DNA of 53,782 bases from Nitrospirota bacterium (GCA_015233895.1 JADFXG010000019.1:1-53782), one strand, 5' to 3'. Shown: positions 16,341 through 25,821, counted from the stretch's first letter. The notes: a model not told the origin generated them from the letters alone. Program-made: numbers and translations.

Positions 16341-16727
16341 ATGCATATACTCTTATTGATAGTTCATGTACTGGTTTGTGTGTTTTTGATTTTCGTTGTG
16401 CTGGTTCAGAGCTCAAAGGGTTCCCAGATGGGTGCGGCCTTTGGCGGCTCAAGCCAGACTATTTTTGGAGCAAGGGGTGCTGCCACTTTTCTTGCTAAGG
16501 CTACAACGACTACTGCCGTAATCTTTATGGTAACTGCGCTGTTGCTTGCAGTGTATGAAACAAGGAAAACATCCATTGTCACCGTGCCGCAGGCTGCCAC
16601 AAAAAGTGCTCCGGCAAACTCCAATTTGCCGTTAAGCGGCGCTGGGGTTGCACCTAAGGATGAGCAAAATAAAAACCAGAGTAAGCCACCTCAGGCAGCA
16701 CCATCAGGCAATACCTCTAAGCCTTAA
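16341..16727 (+). CDS. secG: Preprotein translocase subunit SecG
   Basis: SecG stabilises the SecYEG channel in the inner membrane. The short protein has two hydrophobic helices (LLLIVHVLVCVFLIFVVLVQ and the AVIFMVTALLLAVY segment). Between them lies the conserved motif Q-S-S-K-G-S-Q-M-G-A-A-F-G-G-S. The C-terminal tail is Pro/Ala/Asn-rich and unordered, longer than in E. coli. Seven bases separate it from tpiA, so it is on the same transcript, which ends at the hairpin 16758-16779. Confidence 0.93.
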   Translation: MHILLLIVHVLVCVFLIFVVLVQSSKGSQMGAAFGGSSQTIFGARGAATFLAKATTTTAVIFMVTALLLAVYETRKTSIVTVPQAATKSAPANSNLPLSGAGVAPKDEQNKNQSKPPQAAPSGNTSKP

Positions 16728-16757
16728 CTCACTGCTGCTTTGTCTAAATGCTAACAC

Positions 16758-16779
16758 AGGAGGGCTTCAAAGCCCTCCT
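16758..16779 (+). terminator. Hairpin after secG
   Basis: AGGAGGGCTT and AAGCCCTCCT form a ten-base perfect stem with a two-base gap (realistically nine pairs and a four-base loop), 30 bases after the secG stop. Only a TT follows, so it is an imperfect intrinsic terminator. It sits before the next gene, which has its own weak start region. Confidence 0.6.
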
Positions 16780-16800
16780 TATAAATAGGTAATCTCAATT

Positions 16801-18282
16801 GTGGTCTTACTTGTTGACAAAGATAACGAACGGCTTGCAGCCACAAACATCACGCTTTCCAGCGCAGGATATACCGTTGTAACCGCATCTGATGTTGTTT
16901 CCGCTCTGAGCCGGGTTCAACAAGCATATCCTTCTGTGATTTTATTTGATGAGGCGCTCTTAGATTCCGGAGGGTTAGAGTTTATCGGTATCTTAAAGAA
17001 GCACTACGGAGGCCATGTGGCTTTTATAGTTTTAACCTCTGGCACTAATGATGCCGGTTTGAGTAAACTATCTGATTTTGGTATAAACTCTTTTCTTACT
17101 AAACCTATCTCATCACTTCAGTTACTTGGCCTTGTGAGGCTTAACTTAGACCTGATACAAAAAGACCGCCTCATACTTGCACTTGAGTCATCTGACACGG
17201 TACAAATCAAAGAGACGAAAGACTCGTTAAATGTTATACAAAAGGCTATAGATATAATTCAGGTGGGTGTTATGATTATAGATACCGACATGAGAATAAA
17301 GTATGTAAACCATACGCAATCCGCCATGTTGAGCACCAGCCCTGAGATGATGAAAGGCAAGTATTTGTATGATTTTATGCCTCTGCAGTACTGCGCATAC
17401 ACAGACGAAAAAGTACACAGAAGCGAACAGATAATCTTCAATAATGAGGGCGGCTTCATTCACATTCAACTTGTGTCAGATATGGTTTTGGATGACAGAG
17501 ATAAACCTATCGCCTATGTCTATTGCTGTATGGATATTACTGAAATCAAGGAATTGGAAAAAGAACTGTTTGATTATAGCGAACAGCTACAAATTATGGT
17601 AAATGAGCGAACAGCAGAACTTCTGGCATCAAACAAAGCACTTAAGGCATCATTAGAGGAAAAAGAGATCCTCTTAAAAGAAGTTCATCACAGAGTCAGA
17701 AATAACCTTCAAATCATATCAAGCATGATAAATCTAAGCGTATCAAATGTAACCGACCCTCAATCCCTCTCTGTACTAAAGAGCAGCTACTCAAGAGTCA
17801 AGGCAATGACCCTTTTGCACGACAGACTCTCCGAGTCAGCAGACATGGCCTCAGTAGATGTTGCAAGCTACATCGATTCCCTAAGCGGTGAGCTTATTTC
17901 AACCTACGGAGTTTCTCAACCTGATTTGATAGTAAACACAGACATCGGCTCACTCAACATTAACATCATGATGCAGTGCGCACTGATTCTAAATGAGCTT
18001 ATCTCTAACTCACTACGGCATGCTTTTTCTAAAGGCGACCGCGGCGAGATTGTAATTACCTTTAACAAACAAGAGGATGACAGTTATATCCTAATCGTAA
18101 GCGATAACGGCTGTGGTTTTAAAGCCACTCCATCAGAGAGTGATTCCTACTCAGGCCTTCAACTTGTTGGTGACATTGTAAAGATGAAACTAAAGGGTTT
18201 GATTACTGCTAACACATCACTGGGAACTAATTTTACAATAACGTTTAGAGATGTCGGGGGACGGTACCACAATAAGGTGTAA
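16801..18282 (+). CDS. Response-regulator / PAS / HisKA_2 histidine kinase
   Basis: Residues 1-115 are a receiver domain: acidic pair in V-D-K-D, phosphorylatable Asp in I-L-F-D-E, Lys in F-L-T-K-P. A PAS domain follows (I-D-T-D-M-R-I-K-Y-V-N), then a coiled linker. The HisKA_2 dimerisation box is KEVHHRVRNNLQIISS, and the HATPase domain contains L-N-E-L-I-S-N-S-L-R-H-A and D-N-G-C-G-F. Such proteins take a phosphate on the receiver and autophosphorylate on the H-H-R-V-R-N-N histidine. The protein is soluble. The start is GTG 16801 with only a weak GGT upstream. It has no adjacent output regulator. Confidence 0.85.
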   Translation: MVLLVDKDNERLAATNITLSSAGYTVVTASDVVSALSRVQQAYPSVILFDEALLDSGGLEFIGILKKHYGGHVAFIVLTSGTNDAGLSKLSDFGINSFLTKPISSLQLLGLVRLNLDLIQKDRLILALESSDTVQIKETKDSLNVIQKAIDIIQVGVMIIDTDMRIKYVNHTQSAMLSTSPEMMKGKYLYDFMPLQYCAYTDEKVHRSEQIIFNNEGGFIHIQLVSDMVLDDRDKPIAYVYCCMDITEIKELEKELFDYSEQLQIMVNERTAELLASNKALKASLEEKEILLKEVHHRVRNNLQIISSMINLSVSNVTDPQSLSVLKSSYSRVKAMTLLHDRLSESADMASVDVASYIDSLSGELISTYGVSQPDLIVNTDIGSLNINIMMQCALILNELISNSLRHAFSKGDRGEIVITFNKQEDDSYILIVSDNGCGFKATPSESDSYSGLQLVGDIVKMKLKGLITANTSLGTNFTITFRDVGGRYHNKV

Positions 18283-18291
18283 TTAATAATT

Positions 18292-20109
18292 TTATTCAAC
18301 GGTTACACTTTTTGCAAGGTTTCTCGGCTGATCCACATCGCAGCCCCTGATTACCGCTATATGATATGCAAGGAGCTGTAAGGGAGCTGTCATAAGCACC
18401 GGGTTTAAGTAGATGTTTGAAAACGGCACAGATATGAAATGATTAGCCATAGCTTTAACATAAACGTCATCGTGGTTAGAGACAACAATTGTTGTTCCGC
18501 CCCGGGATTTAACCTCCTCGATATTGCTTAGGACTTTTTCATATAGCACATCCTTTGACAAAAGGATAACCACAGGCAATCCGTCATCAATAAGAGCAAT
18601 CGGCCCGTGTTTCATCTCACCTGCCGGGTAGCCCTCGGCATGAATGTAGGAAATCTCTTTGAGTTTTAGTGCGCCCTCAAGAGCAATTGGATACAGAATG
18701 CCCCGTCCAAGGAAAAGAAAGTCATTTGCCTTATGAAGTGTGCGGGCAAGTTTCTCTATTTCGCTATCCATCAGAAGAATGTGTTCAAACAGAGCGGGAA
18801 GGTGCAGCAAATCCTTTATAAGGTTTGGTGTTTCGCTGTGCTCTGAGGCAAGAGCAAGAGCAAAAAGGTACAATGAAACCAACTGCGTTACAAAAGCCTT
18901 AGTTGAGGCAACCCCAATTTCAGGGCCCGAATGAGTATAAAACACGTGAGCAGACTCACGGGATGCTGTACTGCCAACCACGTTACAAATAGTTAGAGTA
19001 GCTGCCCCGCACTTTTTAGCCTCTCTGAGAGCAGCAAGCGTATCTGCTGTTTCTCCAGACTGAGTTATGGAAATAAACAAATCCCCCTTACCTATTATCG
19101 GCTTTCGATACCTGAACTCCGAGGATATATCAACCTCTACAGGAACTCTGGCAAGGGATTCAATCATATACTTGCCGCAAAGGCCGGCATGCCACGATGT
19201 GCCGCAAGCGCTTATAAACACCTTCTTTATGTGTTTCAACTCCGAGGCAGTAAGCCCAAACTCGTACAGATTAACCTCGGCGCGTTCTGAGTTAACTCTG
19301 CCTGTGATGGTATCGGCTATGGCACGGGGCTGCTCAAATATCTCCTTAAGCATAAAATGTTTGTAGCCGCCTTTTTCAGCCATTGCCGAGCTCCATGTGA
19401 TTTTTATCGGATCTCTGTGGATGGGGATGCCGTCAAAGCTTAAGATCTCAGCTCCGTCTTTGGTTAAAATAGCCAACTCGCCGTCCTCCATAAATACGAC
19501 ATCGCGAGTACTGGTTAAAAAAGCCGGCACATCAGAAGCTGAAAAGTACTCACCCTCACCCAGCCCTATAACAAGTGGGCTGTCTTTGCGGGCACAGACA
19601 ATTTTTCCCGGCTCTCGTTCACTGAGCACATTTAGCGCATATGAGCCGTTTAACCGTTTCACGGACTGTCTTACGGCATCCTCAAGTGGCACACCCTCTT
19701 TGTAGTAATCGTTTATTATGTGGCAGATCACCTCTGTATCGGTGTCGGATTTAAACTCTTTCCCCTTTGAAAGGAGTTCCTGCTTAAGCTCTATGAAGTT
19801 TTCTATGATTCCGTTATGCACTATTGCAATAGGGCCAACTCTGTGGGGATGAGCATTGTGCTCGGTAGGGGAGCCATGTGTTGCCCATCTGGTATGCCCA
19901 ATACCCGTAAAACTTTTAGGTTTTGACTGATTTACCTTATTAAGAAGCTCGTTTATTTTCCCCTTACACCGCACTATGTCCATCTTGTTATCGTTATTTA
20001 TAAAGGCAATTCCGGCTGAGTCATATCCCCTGTATTCTAGCTTTTTAAGGCCATCCAGAATCAAACTGACAGCGTTATTTTTTCCAACATATCCTATTAT
20101 TCCACACAT
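18292..20109 (-). CDS. glmS: Glucosamine-6-phosphate synthase (isomerising)
   Basis: GlmS makes glucosamine-6-phosphate from fructose-6-phosphate and glutamine, the first step to UDP-GlcNAc. The glutaminase domain starts at the catalytic Cys2 (M-C-G-I-I-G-Y) and includes GHTRWATHG. Two SIS domains follow with C-G-T-S-W-H-A, I-T-Q-S-G-E-T-A-D-T and the C-terminal DQPRNLAKSVTVE. Length 605 is standard. It begins six bases after glmU, so the two UDP-GlcNAc genes form one operon. No room for a glmS ribozyme exists between them. Confidence 0.97.
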   Translation of the reverse strand: MCGIIGYVGKNNAVSLILDGLKKLEYRGYDSAGIAFINNDNKMDIVRCKGKINELLNKVNQSKPKSFTGIGHTRWATHGSPTEHNAHPHRVGPIAIVHNGIIENFIELKQELLSKGKEFKSDTDTEVICHIINDYYKEGVPLEDAVRQSVKRLNGSYALNVLSEREPGKIVCARKDSPLVIGLGEGEYFSASDVPAFLTSTRDVVFMEDGELAILTKDGAEILSFDGIPIHRDPIKITWSSAMAEKGGYKHFMLKEIFEQPRAIADTITGRVNSERAEVNLYEFGLTASELKHIKKVFISACGTSWHAGLCGKYMIESLARVPVEVDISSEFRYRKPIIGKGDLFISITQSGETADTLAALREAKKCGAATLTICNVVGSTASRESAHVFYTHSGPEIGVASTKAFVTQLVSLYLFALALASEHSETPNLIKDLLHLPALFEHILLMDSEIEKLARTLHKANDFLFLGRGILYPIALEGALKLKEISYIHAEGYPAGEMKHGPIALIDDGLPVVILLSKDVLYEKVLSNIEEVKSRGGTTIVVSNHDDVYVKAMANHFISVPFSNIYLNPVLMTAPLQLLAYHIAVIRGCDVDQPRNLAKSVTVE

Positions 20110-20115
20110 TAGGTG

Positions 20116-21504
20116 TTACTCCTTTTTAGCCGGTTGTTTTCTTAAAGTCCAGTTGTCAATGTGTTGTTGTTTAGCACGAGCTACGGCAAGTGCATCCTCA
20201 GGGACATCCTTTGTAATAGTGGATCCAGCGGCAATAACGGCGTTTTTGTTTATTGTCACGGGGGCTACAAGCTGAGTGCCGCTCCCTACAAAAACCCCGT
20301 CTTTTATCACTGTCTTGTGCTTTTTTATGCCGTCGTAGTTGCAAGTTATCGTGCCTGCCCCTACGTTTATATCTTTGCCAAGCTCGGAATCCCCTATGTA
20401 TGTCAGATGAGATGCTTTGGAGTTATAGCCAATAGTGGAGTTTTTAACCTCTACAAAATTTCCGATTTTACCCTTTGGGCCTATCGTTGAGCCAGGCCTT
20501 ATATGGGCAAACGGCCCTATTGCAGAACCAGTCAGAATTTTTGAGTCTTCAATTAAAGTTGAATCTTTAATCACAACATCGTCTTCTAACACAACATCTA
20601 TTAGTCTTGTACCGGGATAAATCGTGCAATTTGACCCTATATTGGTATTTCCCTCAAGCACCACGTTTGGGTAGATAAACGTGTCTTTACCTATGGTAAC
20701 ATCAGGCGATATAAACACAGAATCTGGATCCATAATGGTAACACCGTTGTTTAGCAAATACTCGGCAATATCTTTCTGAAGCACCCTCTGAGCGGCTAAA
20801 AGTTCCTGCCGTGAGTTGATTCCCCAAAATTCCTTTTCGTCTGCGGCCTTAAGGGCTTCTGTCTTAAACCCCTCCTTTATGGATAGCTCCACTATGTCAG
20901 TTAAATAGAATTCGCCGTTTTTTTCATTTCTCCTGATGTTTTCAATAAGCGGCAACACACTGGCACTTATCACGTAAAAACCGCTGTTTACCTCAGTGAT
21001 TTTCTTAACCTCATTGGATGTATCGCTTAGCTCAACAATCCGGCTGATTTCATTATTAATCCGTAGTATTCGGCCATAAGCGCCCGGAACAGACGCATTA
21101 AATGTAACAACGGTAAGAGCGTTTTCGTTTTGTAAATGGAAATCAACAACATTTTCCAAAGTTTTACTTTTAATAAGAGGCGTATCTCCGGTAACTACTA
21201 AGATGAGATCATATGAGTCTTTTATCACGCTGAGAGCCGATTTCAGAGCATCTGCCGTACCAAGTGGTTTTTCCTGATAAGCGAACTCCACAGAATCTTT
21301 TTTTATAAAATCTTTCACTGTTTCTGTGAGGCGAGAAATGACAATCACTGTTTTTTCAATATCAGATATTTCAGAAAGACAATCCGCCGTATAACAAATC
21401 ATGGGTTTACCCAAAATTCTGTGAAGAACTTTTGGCAGTGAGGAATGCATCCTCTTTCCAAGGCCAGCAGCCAAAATTACGCTGCATATTTTCTTATTTT
21501 CCAT
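20116..21504 (-). CDS. glmU: Bifunctional GlcNAc-1-P uridyltransferase / GlcN-1-P acetyltransferase
   Basis: GlmU acetylates glucosamine-1-phosphate and couples it to UTP to give UDP-GlcNAc for peptidoglycan and LPS. The N-terminal pyrophosphorylase has LAAGLGKRM, then Q-x-P-L-G-T-A-D-A and V-T-G-D-T-P-L-I. The C-terminal part is a left-handed beta-helix of hexapeptide repeats with R-P-G-S, N-F-V-E-V-K-N-S and G-A-G-T-I-T-C-N-Y-D-G. Length is 462. It is the first gene of the glmU-glmS operon. Confidence 0.97.
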   Translation of the reverse strand: MENKKICSVILAAGLGKRMHSSLPKVLHRILGKPMICYTADCLSEISDIEKTVIVISRLTETVKDFIKKDSVEFAYQEKPLGTADALKSALSVIKDSYDLILVVTGDTPLIKSKTLENVVDFHLQNENALTVVTFNASVPGAYGRILRINNEISRIVELSDTSNEVKKITEVNSGFYVISASVLPLIENIRRNEKNGEFYLTDIVELSIKEGFKTEALKAADEKEFWGINSRQELLAAQRVLQKDIAEYLLNNGVTIMDPDSVFISPDVTIGKDTFIYPNVVLEGNTNIGSNCTIYPGTRLIDVVLEDDVVIKDSTLIEDSKILTGSAIGPFAHIRPGSTIGPKGKIGNFVEVKNSTIGYNSKASHLTYIGDSELGKDINVGAGTITCNYDGIKKHKTVIKDGVFVGSGTQLVAPVTINKNAVIAAGSTITKDVPEDALAVARAKQQHIDNWTLRKQPAKKE

Positions 21505-21553
21505 TACTTTCCTTAAAAGTGTATGTTTATTGTCTTGTTCTTGTCAGATTTCA

Positions 21554-21711
21554 TTACGTTTTGCTTGACTCAGAATTATTTAGCGTAAGTTCAGATGATT
21601 TCAACTGCCGGAAAGCCTCGCTTGCATACTCCGTCTGCTGTGGGGAAATGCCTCGGCATCAAGTTCGGCCTTTGCCCACTGAGCGACGTCTGGTGTTAAT
21701 TCAACTTTCAC
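21554..21711 (-). pseudogene. Frameshifted ribbon-helix-helix antitoxin remnant
   Basis: From GTG 21711 (AAGGATG upstream) the frame reads M-K-V-E-L-T-P-D-V-A-Q-W-A-K-A-E-L and then F-P before ending at 21601. Adding one C in the CCCC run just after Phe restores a frame that reads E-Y-A-S-E-A-F-R-Q-L-K and ends at 21554. Together this matches small antitoxins with an 'F-P-x-x-x-E-Y-A' pattern. No toxin gene is next to it; glmU follows. It is either a broken gene or contains a sequencing error in the C run. Confidence 0.5.
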
Positions 21712-21759
21712 AACGACACATCCTTTCAAATGAGAATATACTATTTTATCATAAATAGT

Positions 21760-21775
21760 ATAGCGAAACCAACAC
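21760..21775. repeat. Short direct repeat, left of the ROCO/TIR gene
   Basis: ATAGCGAAACCAACAC here recurs with one mismatch at 24609-24624, in the same orientation, bracketing the ROCO/TIR gene. It could mark the ends of an inserted segment. Confidence 0.4.
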
Positions 21776-21955
21776 GTCGAATTGCCTCAATGCTTTTGGT
21801 ATAAACCCTGCAGTTTCCAACGCCATTGTATTACTGTTTTAAGTTAAGACAGTAAAGTGTTTAAGCTCATTAATCACGTTCATCTGTGGTTTAATCCCTC
21901 TTATGGTGGAATATTTTTACCATCAACATCCAAAGTATTCACTTAACCACCACGG

Positions 21956-24556
21956 CTACTGCTTTGAAAGAATGTCCAACAATTCCTCAAAAGATTTCTT
22001 GTCTGAATAGTTCGCCCTTTTTATATCATATAGCAATTCAGGAATATCCTTCTCATCGCAATCCTCCAGCATTAAGATGAAAACTTTTTTGCCTGTTGGA
22101 TTTTTAATATTTTTGCGTAGAGTTGCCCCATATTCTGCCTGAACCCAATTTGACTTTACAGAACTTTTACTCATACAAACCAGCATGTGTTTACTATTGC
22201 GCAAGCCATACTCTATATTATTTATTGTACGTTCACCATATATTATTTGCTCATGGTCAATCCAATAGGATATTCCTCTTTTTTTGAGATGATGCAGTAA
22301 CTTCTTGCTAATAGAACTCTTATCTACTGATGAGTAACTTATAAAAACGTCATAACTAATATCTCTTATTTGTTCAAAAAGATTTTTTATTAGTACAGTT
22401 GTGACTGATTTTCTACATTCAACTATAGTTTTACCTTTATTCTCTGCCTTAATAAGGTAACTATAATCATAGGTCTCGGTACAGTTTTTCTCACAGTTAC
22501 ACGGTATTATTAATTTAGGATTTATCCCCTTTGTCTTTTCATGGATGCGATCAAAATGTTCCCTGATGACGCCGATAAGCTCGCGCTTGTTATCGCCGCT
22601 GACTGTTATTTCTACTTTTTGTGCAACTGGGTCGGCTTTTATATAAGCATTTGTTTTAAGGCCGTCAGAAATTTTCTCTAATATAGTTCCGTTACGCCAG
22701 CACAAATAATTGTTTTCATTATCTCGTTTAATTAATTTGTGTGCTCTTACAATGAACCTTGGGATGACGCTTTTTGGCAAAAACTCGTATTCATAAATAA
22801 TTTTCGTGCCAATACTTAAATCATAGTCGGCATCAACGCTTTCCTTTGTTAAAGCGCTTGCTATTACATGATTTTTAGTATCATCCATCTGAAATGACAG
22901 TTCAAAATTTTTCATTAAACTAAGAAGCGTTGCATATTTTGACTGAGGATAAACATTTAAATCTTTCCATATTTCAGGCAAATCTTTTTCTTGTAAAATA
23001 CCTTTTCGTTCCAGCACTGCTCTTGACGAGACAATCTTATACACCGCATTAGTTCCCCATGAAGGTTTAATAATTATCGTATTACGCAACGTTAAATCAT
23101 CCTTGAAATGTAAAAATACGCCTAAATCATGAAGATATTCATCAAGCACCTTTTCGCCTCTTTCTTCAATCCCGTTATTTTTACAAACCGTTTGAAATTC
23201 CAAATAATCTATTTGTTTTCTTGAATCATTTTCAAATTGCTTTCTGATTTTTATCCAGGGCTCTGGCCACGGCGTACCCATGTGTGATAAATCGGCGGCT
23301 ATTTCAGCTATATTGGCTTTTAGTTTATCGAAGCTATCGTAGCCCTTATCAGGCTCCTTACAACTTACACGATAAAATCCCTGAATTATATCAGGGAATT
23401 TATCTTTTAAATCTTTTAAATTAATATCACCTGCGTATTCATCGTATTTATTAAGAACCAAAATAACCGGACTACCCTCACCAAATACCTTAATGGTATT
23501 AAGCCAGTGTTCAATCCTGCCGAATTCGTCTTCTTGCCTTGCATCCCACACAAGCATATAAACAGAGCGCTTTGTCAGGAAAAACTGATGGGTTGCGTGA
23601 TATATCTCCTGCCCGCCGAAATCCCATACGTTTAGCTTTATAACTATGTTATTTTGAGTTTTCAGAGTTAAAGGTTTTATTTCTATTCCTTCTGTGGATT
23701 CCTGGGTTTCCGAAAAAGTATCGTCAATTAATCGTTTTAAAATACTTGTCTTTCCAACGCCACCTTGACCGACAATTAATAGCTTTGCCTCGTATAGTTC
23801 TGTTATTTCTGGTTTTTGTTCTTTTGATTTTGTTTTTTTTGTTTCTTGTTCTTTTAATAAAGCAAAATACTCCTTTATCGCATCAATGCCCTTTGTTGCT
23901 ATTTCTATAGGCGGGATTAGAAGGGGGTTTTTTTGGACATCAAAATATGTTACCTTTGTAAGGTTTGCTATTTCAGGCGGAAGGTGCGTTAGTTGGTTGT
24001 CACTAATAGCAAGTTCTTTCAACTTAGTGAGTTTTCCAATCTCAGATGGAAGCTGATTTAGTTGGTTGTTATGAATATGAAGTTTTTGTAAGTTAGTGAG
24101 TTTTTTTATCTCAGGTGGAAGGTGCGTTAGTTGGTTTATACGAATAAAAAGTGTTTGCAGTTTAGTAAGTTTTCCAATCTCAGGCGGGAGCTGAATTAGT
24201 TGGTTATTATGTATAAAAAGTGTTTGCAGTTTGGTAAGGTTTCCAATCTCAGGCGGGAGCAGCGTTAGTTGGTTATTATTTATAGCAAGCGATTGTAAGT
24301 TAGTGAGTTTTCCAATCTCAGGCGGGAGACTTTCAAGTCGGTTTCTACTAATAGCAAGTTCTTTCAACCCGGTGAGTTTTCCAATCTCAGATGGAAGGTG
24401 CGTTAGTTGGTTGTTAGAAATATCAAGTTTTTGTAAGTTAGTTAGTTTTCCAATCTCAGGCGGGAGGGTTGTGATTTCTTTGTATGGTAAGAGTAACGAG
24501 CTTAAATTGCATTGATGCGCTTTATTGATTTCTTTTAATAATTCTTCTTCATCCAT
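21956..24556 (-). CDS. LRR-Roc-COR-TIR protein (bacterial ROCO with TIR effector)
   Basis: The 866-residue chain has four parts. Residues about 20-215 are eight 23-residue leucine-rich repeats (L-P-P-E-I-G-K-L-T-x-L). About 255-420 is a Roc GTPase with Walker A GQGGVGKTS, D-F-G-G-Q-E and N-K-Y-D. About 430-660 is a COR-like region. From about 735 to the end is a TIR domain (YDVFISYSS ... YWIDHEQI ... S-S-V-K-S-N-W-V-Q-A-E-Y-G) with the expected catalytic Glu near 808. TIR domains of this kind often cleave NAD+ and act in immunity; that role is inferred here. The start is ATG 24556, with GAGGAG upstream. The gene is solitary between glmU and htrA, flanked by short direct repeats. Confidence 0.9.
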   Translation of the reverse strand: MDEEELLKEINKAHQCNLSSLLLPYKEITTLPPEIGKLTNLQKLDISNNQLTHLPSEIGKLTGLKELAISRNRLESLPPEIGKLTNLQSLAINNNQLTLLPPEIGNLTKLQTLFIHNNQLIQLPPEIGKLTKLQTLFIRINQLTHLPPEIKKLTNLQKLHIHNNQLNQLPSEIGKLTKLKELAISDNQLTHLPPEIANLTKVTYFDVQKNPLLIPPIEIATKGIDAIKEYFALLKEQETKKTKSKEQKPEITELYEAKLLIVGQGGVGKTSILKRLIDDTFSETQESTEGIEIKPLTLKTQNNIVIKLNVWDFGGQEIYHATHQFFLTKRSVYMLVWDARQEDEFGRIEHWLNTIKVFGEGSPVILVLNKYDEYAGDINLKDLKDKFPDIIQGFYRVSCKEPDKGYDSFDKLKANIAEIAADLSHMGTPWPEPWIKIRKQFENDSRKQIDYLEFQTVCKNNGIEERGEKVLDEYLHDLGVFLHFKDDLTLRNTIIIKPSWGTNAVYKIVSSRAVLERKGILQEKDLPEIWKDLNVYPQSKYATLLSLMKNFELSFQMDDTKNHVIASALTKESVDADYDLSIGTKIIYEYEFLPKSVIPRFIVRAHKLIKRDNENNYLCWRNGTILEKISDGLKTNAYIKADPVAQKVEITVSGDNKRELIGVIREHFDRIHEKTKGINPKLIIPCNCEKNCTETYDYSYLIKAENKGKTIVECRKSVTTVLIKNLFEQIRDISYDVFISYSSVDKSSISKKLLHHLKKRGISYWIDHEQIIYGERTINNIEYGLRNSKHMLVCMSKSSVKSNWVQAEYGATLRKNIKNPTGKKVFILMLEDCDEKDIPELLYDIKRANYSDKKSFEELLDILSKQ

Positions 24557-24608
24557 TTTAAGCAAGCTCCTCGTGTATTGTTCTAATTAGTCCTGTTAAT
24601 GTGCAGTC

Positions 24609-24624
24609 ATAGCAAAACCAACAC
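24609..24624. repeat. Short direct repeat, right of the ROCO/TIR gene
   Basis: ATAGCAAAACCAACAC, matching 21760-21775 with one mismatch. Directly adjacent (24623-24660) is a 38-base segment resembling 7313-7350, beginning with the perfect 13-mer ACAGTCTGCCATG. Confidence 0.4.
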
Positions 24625-24731
24625 AGTCTGCCATGCTATGATTAATGTTTTCCACTGGTTTATTGTACAAAATATATGATTTTTTTACAATGATTCAAAT
24701 TGAGAACAAATGCTTCTCCAACGGGAAGAAC

Positions 24732-25790
24732 CTATTGTCTTAACTCGACACGCATCTTCACCTCTATGATTTTGTTGTCTCTGAGGAGCTTTATAGAAAC
24801 GTAGTCGTTAGTTTTTTTCGCAGAAAGTATTTTCATTACGTCTTGCATGTAGGCTACCTTTACGCCATTAACCTCAAGTATGACATCGCCTCCAAGATAA
24901 ATATCAGTACCGCTTACGCTTACAGGATTATTGCCGCCTCTGATACCAGCTTTAAACGCAGGGCTTCCGGTAACAACCTCAGAAACCAGTATTCCCCTGT
25001 TTACAGGTAATCCTATGGCTTTGGCAAGGTTTTCCCAAAGCGGCAGCCCAACTATACCCATCCACGGCTTTCGTGTCCTGCCGTACTTTATAAGGTCTGG
25101 GATAACGCTCTTGGCCGTGTTAATAGGGATTGCAAACCCTATGCCAATATTTCCCCCTGAGGGAGTAAATATAGCCGAGTTTATACCTATCATTTTCCCC
25201 TCTGTATCAAGAAGAGGGCCGCCGGAGTTTCCGGGATTTATTGGAGCATCTGTTTGAATAACATCCTCGATAACTCTGCCATGCTCTGTGGTCAGCGGCC
25301 TGCCTGTTGCGCTTATAATGCCTGCAGTCAGAGTGGAATTTAACCCAAATGGATTCCCTATAGCAAAGACCTTTTGTCCCACCTGAAGTCCTTCTGAGTT
25401 TCCAAATTCAAGAGCCTTAAAGGAACCGTGTTTTTCAGCTATAATTTTTATTATGGCAATGTCACTGTCTGGGTCAGCGCCGATAAACTTAGCCCTGAAC
25501 TTCTTGCCGTCATTCATTACTATAGTTATTTCCGATGTATCCTCAACAACGTGGAAATTGGTAACTACGTAACCGTCCTGAGTTATTATTGAACCGGAAC
25601 CGGAGCCCTTTTGTGGATAAACTGAAAAGAAATCCCTCATCAGTGTGGTTGTGGTTATGTTTACAACAGAGGGACTGGCATTTTTAAAGACAGAGATATT
25701 TATCTCCTCTTCAGGGGTCAGCTTTGCCCCTAAGGCAGCAGCAGAGGATAAAAGAACTAAAATAATAATCGGAATAATAAGCCTTTTCAT
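24732..25790 (-). CDS. HtrA/Deg-family periplasmic serine protease
   Basis: A signal peptide (RLIIPIIILVLLSSAAALG) leads to a trypsin-like domain with the catalytic triad His80 (V-T-N-F-H-V-V), Asp110 (D-P-D-S-D-I-A) and Ser189 (N-P-G-N-S-G-G-P). One C-terminal PDZ domain follows (residues about 255-350). One PDZ domain and 352 residues fit DegS/HtrA-type proteases, which degrade misfolded envelope proteins or start stress signalling. yebC lies upstream on the same strand, 31 bases away, and may share its transcript. Confidence 0.93.
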   Translation of the reverse strand: MKRLIIPIIILVLLSSAAALGAKLTPEEEINISVFKNASPSVVNITTTTLMRDFFSVYPQKGSGSGSIITQDGYVVTNFHVVEDTSEITIVMNDGKKFRAKFIGADPDSDIAIIKIIAEKHGSFKALEFGNSEGLQVGQKVFAIGNPFGLNSTLTAGIISATGRPLTTEHGRVIEDVIQTDAPINPGNSGGPLLDTEGKMIGINSAIFTPSGGNIGIGFAIPINTAKSVIPDLIKYGRTRKPWMGIVGLPLWENLAKAIGLPVNRGILVSEVVTGSPAFKAGIRGGNNPVSVSGTDIYLGGDVILEVNGVKVAYMQDVMKILSAKKTNDYVSIKLLRDNKIIEVKMRVELRQ

Positions 25791-25821
25791 TATTGAGCGT
25801 TAGTTACAGAGTTGCCTCATT

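Noticed and set aside
20110-20115. glmS ribozyme upstream of glmS
   Set aside because: Only six bases separate glmU and glmS, and none of the ribozyme's features can fit.
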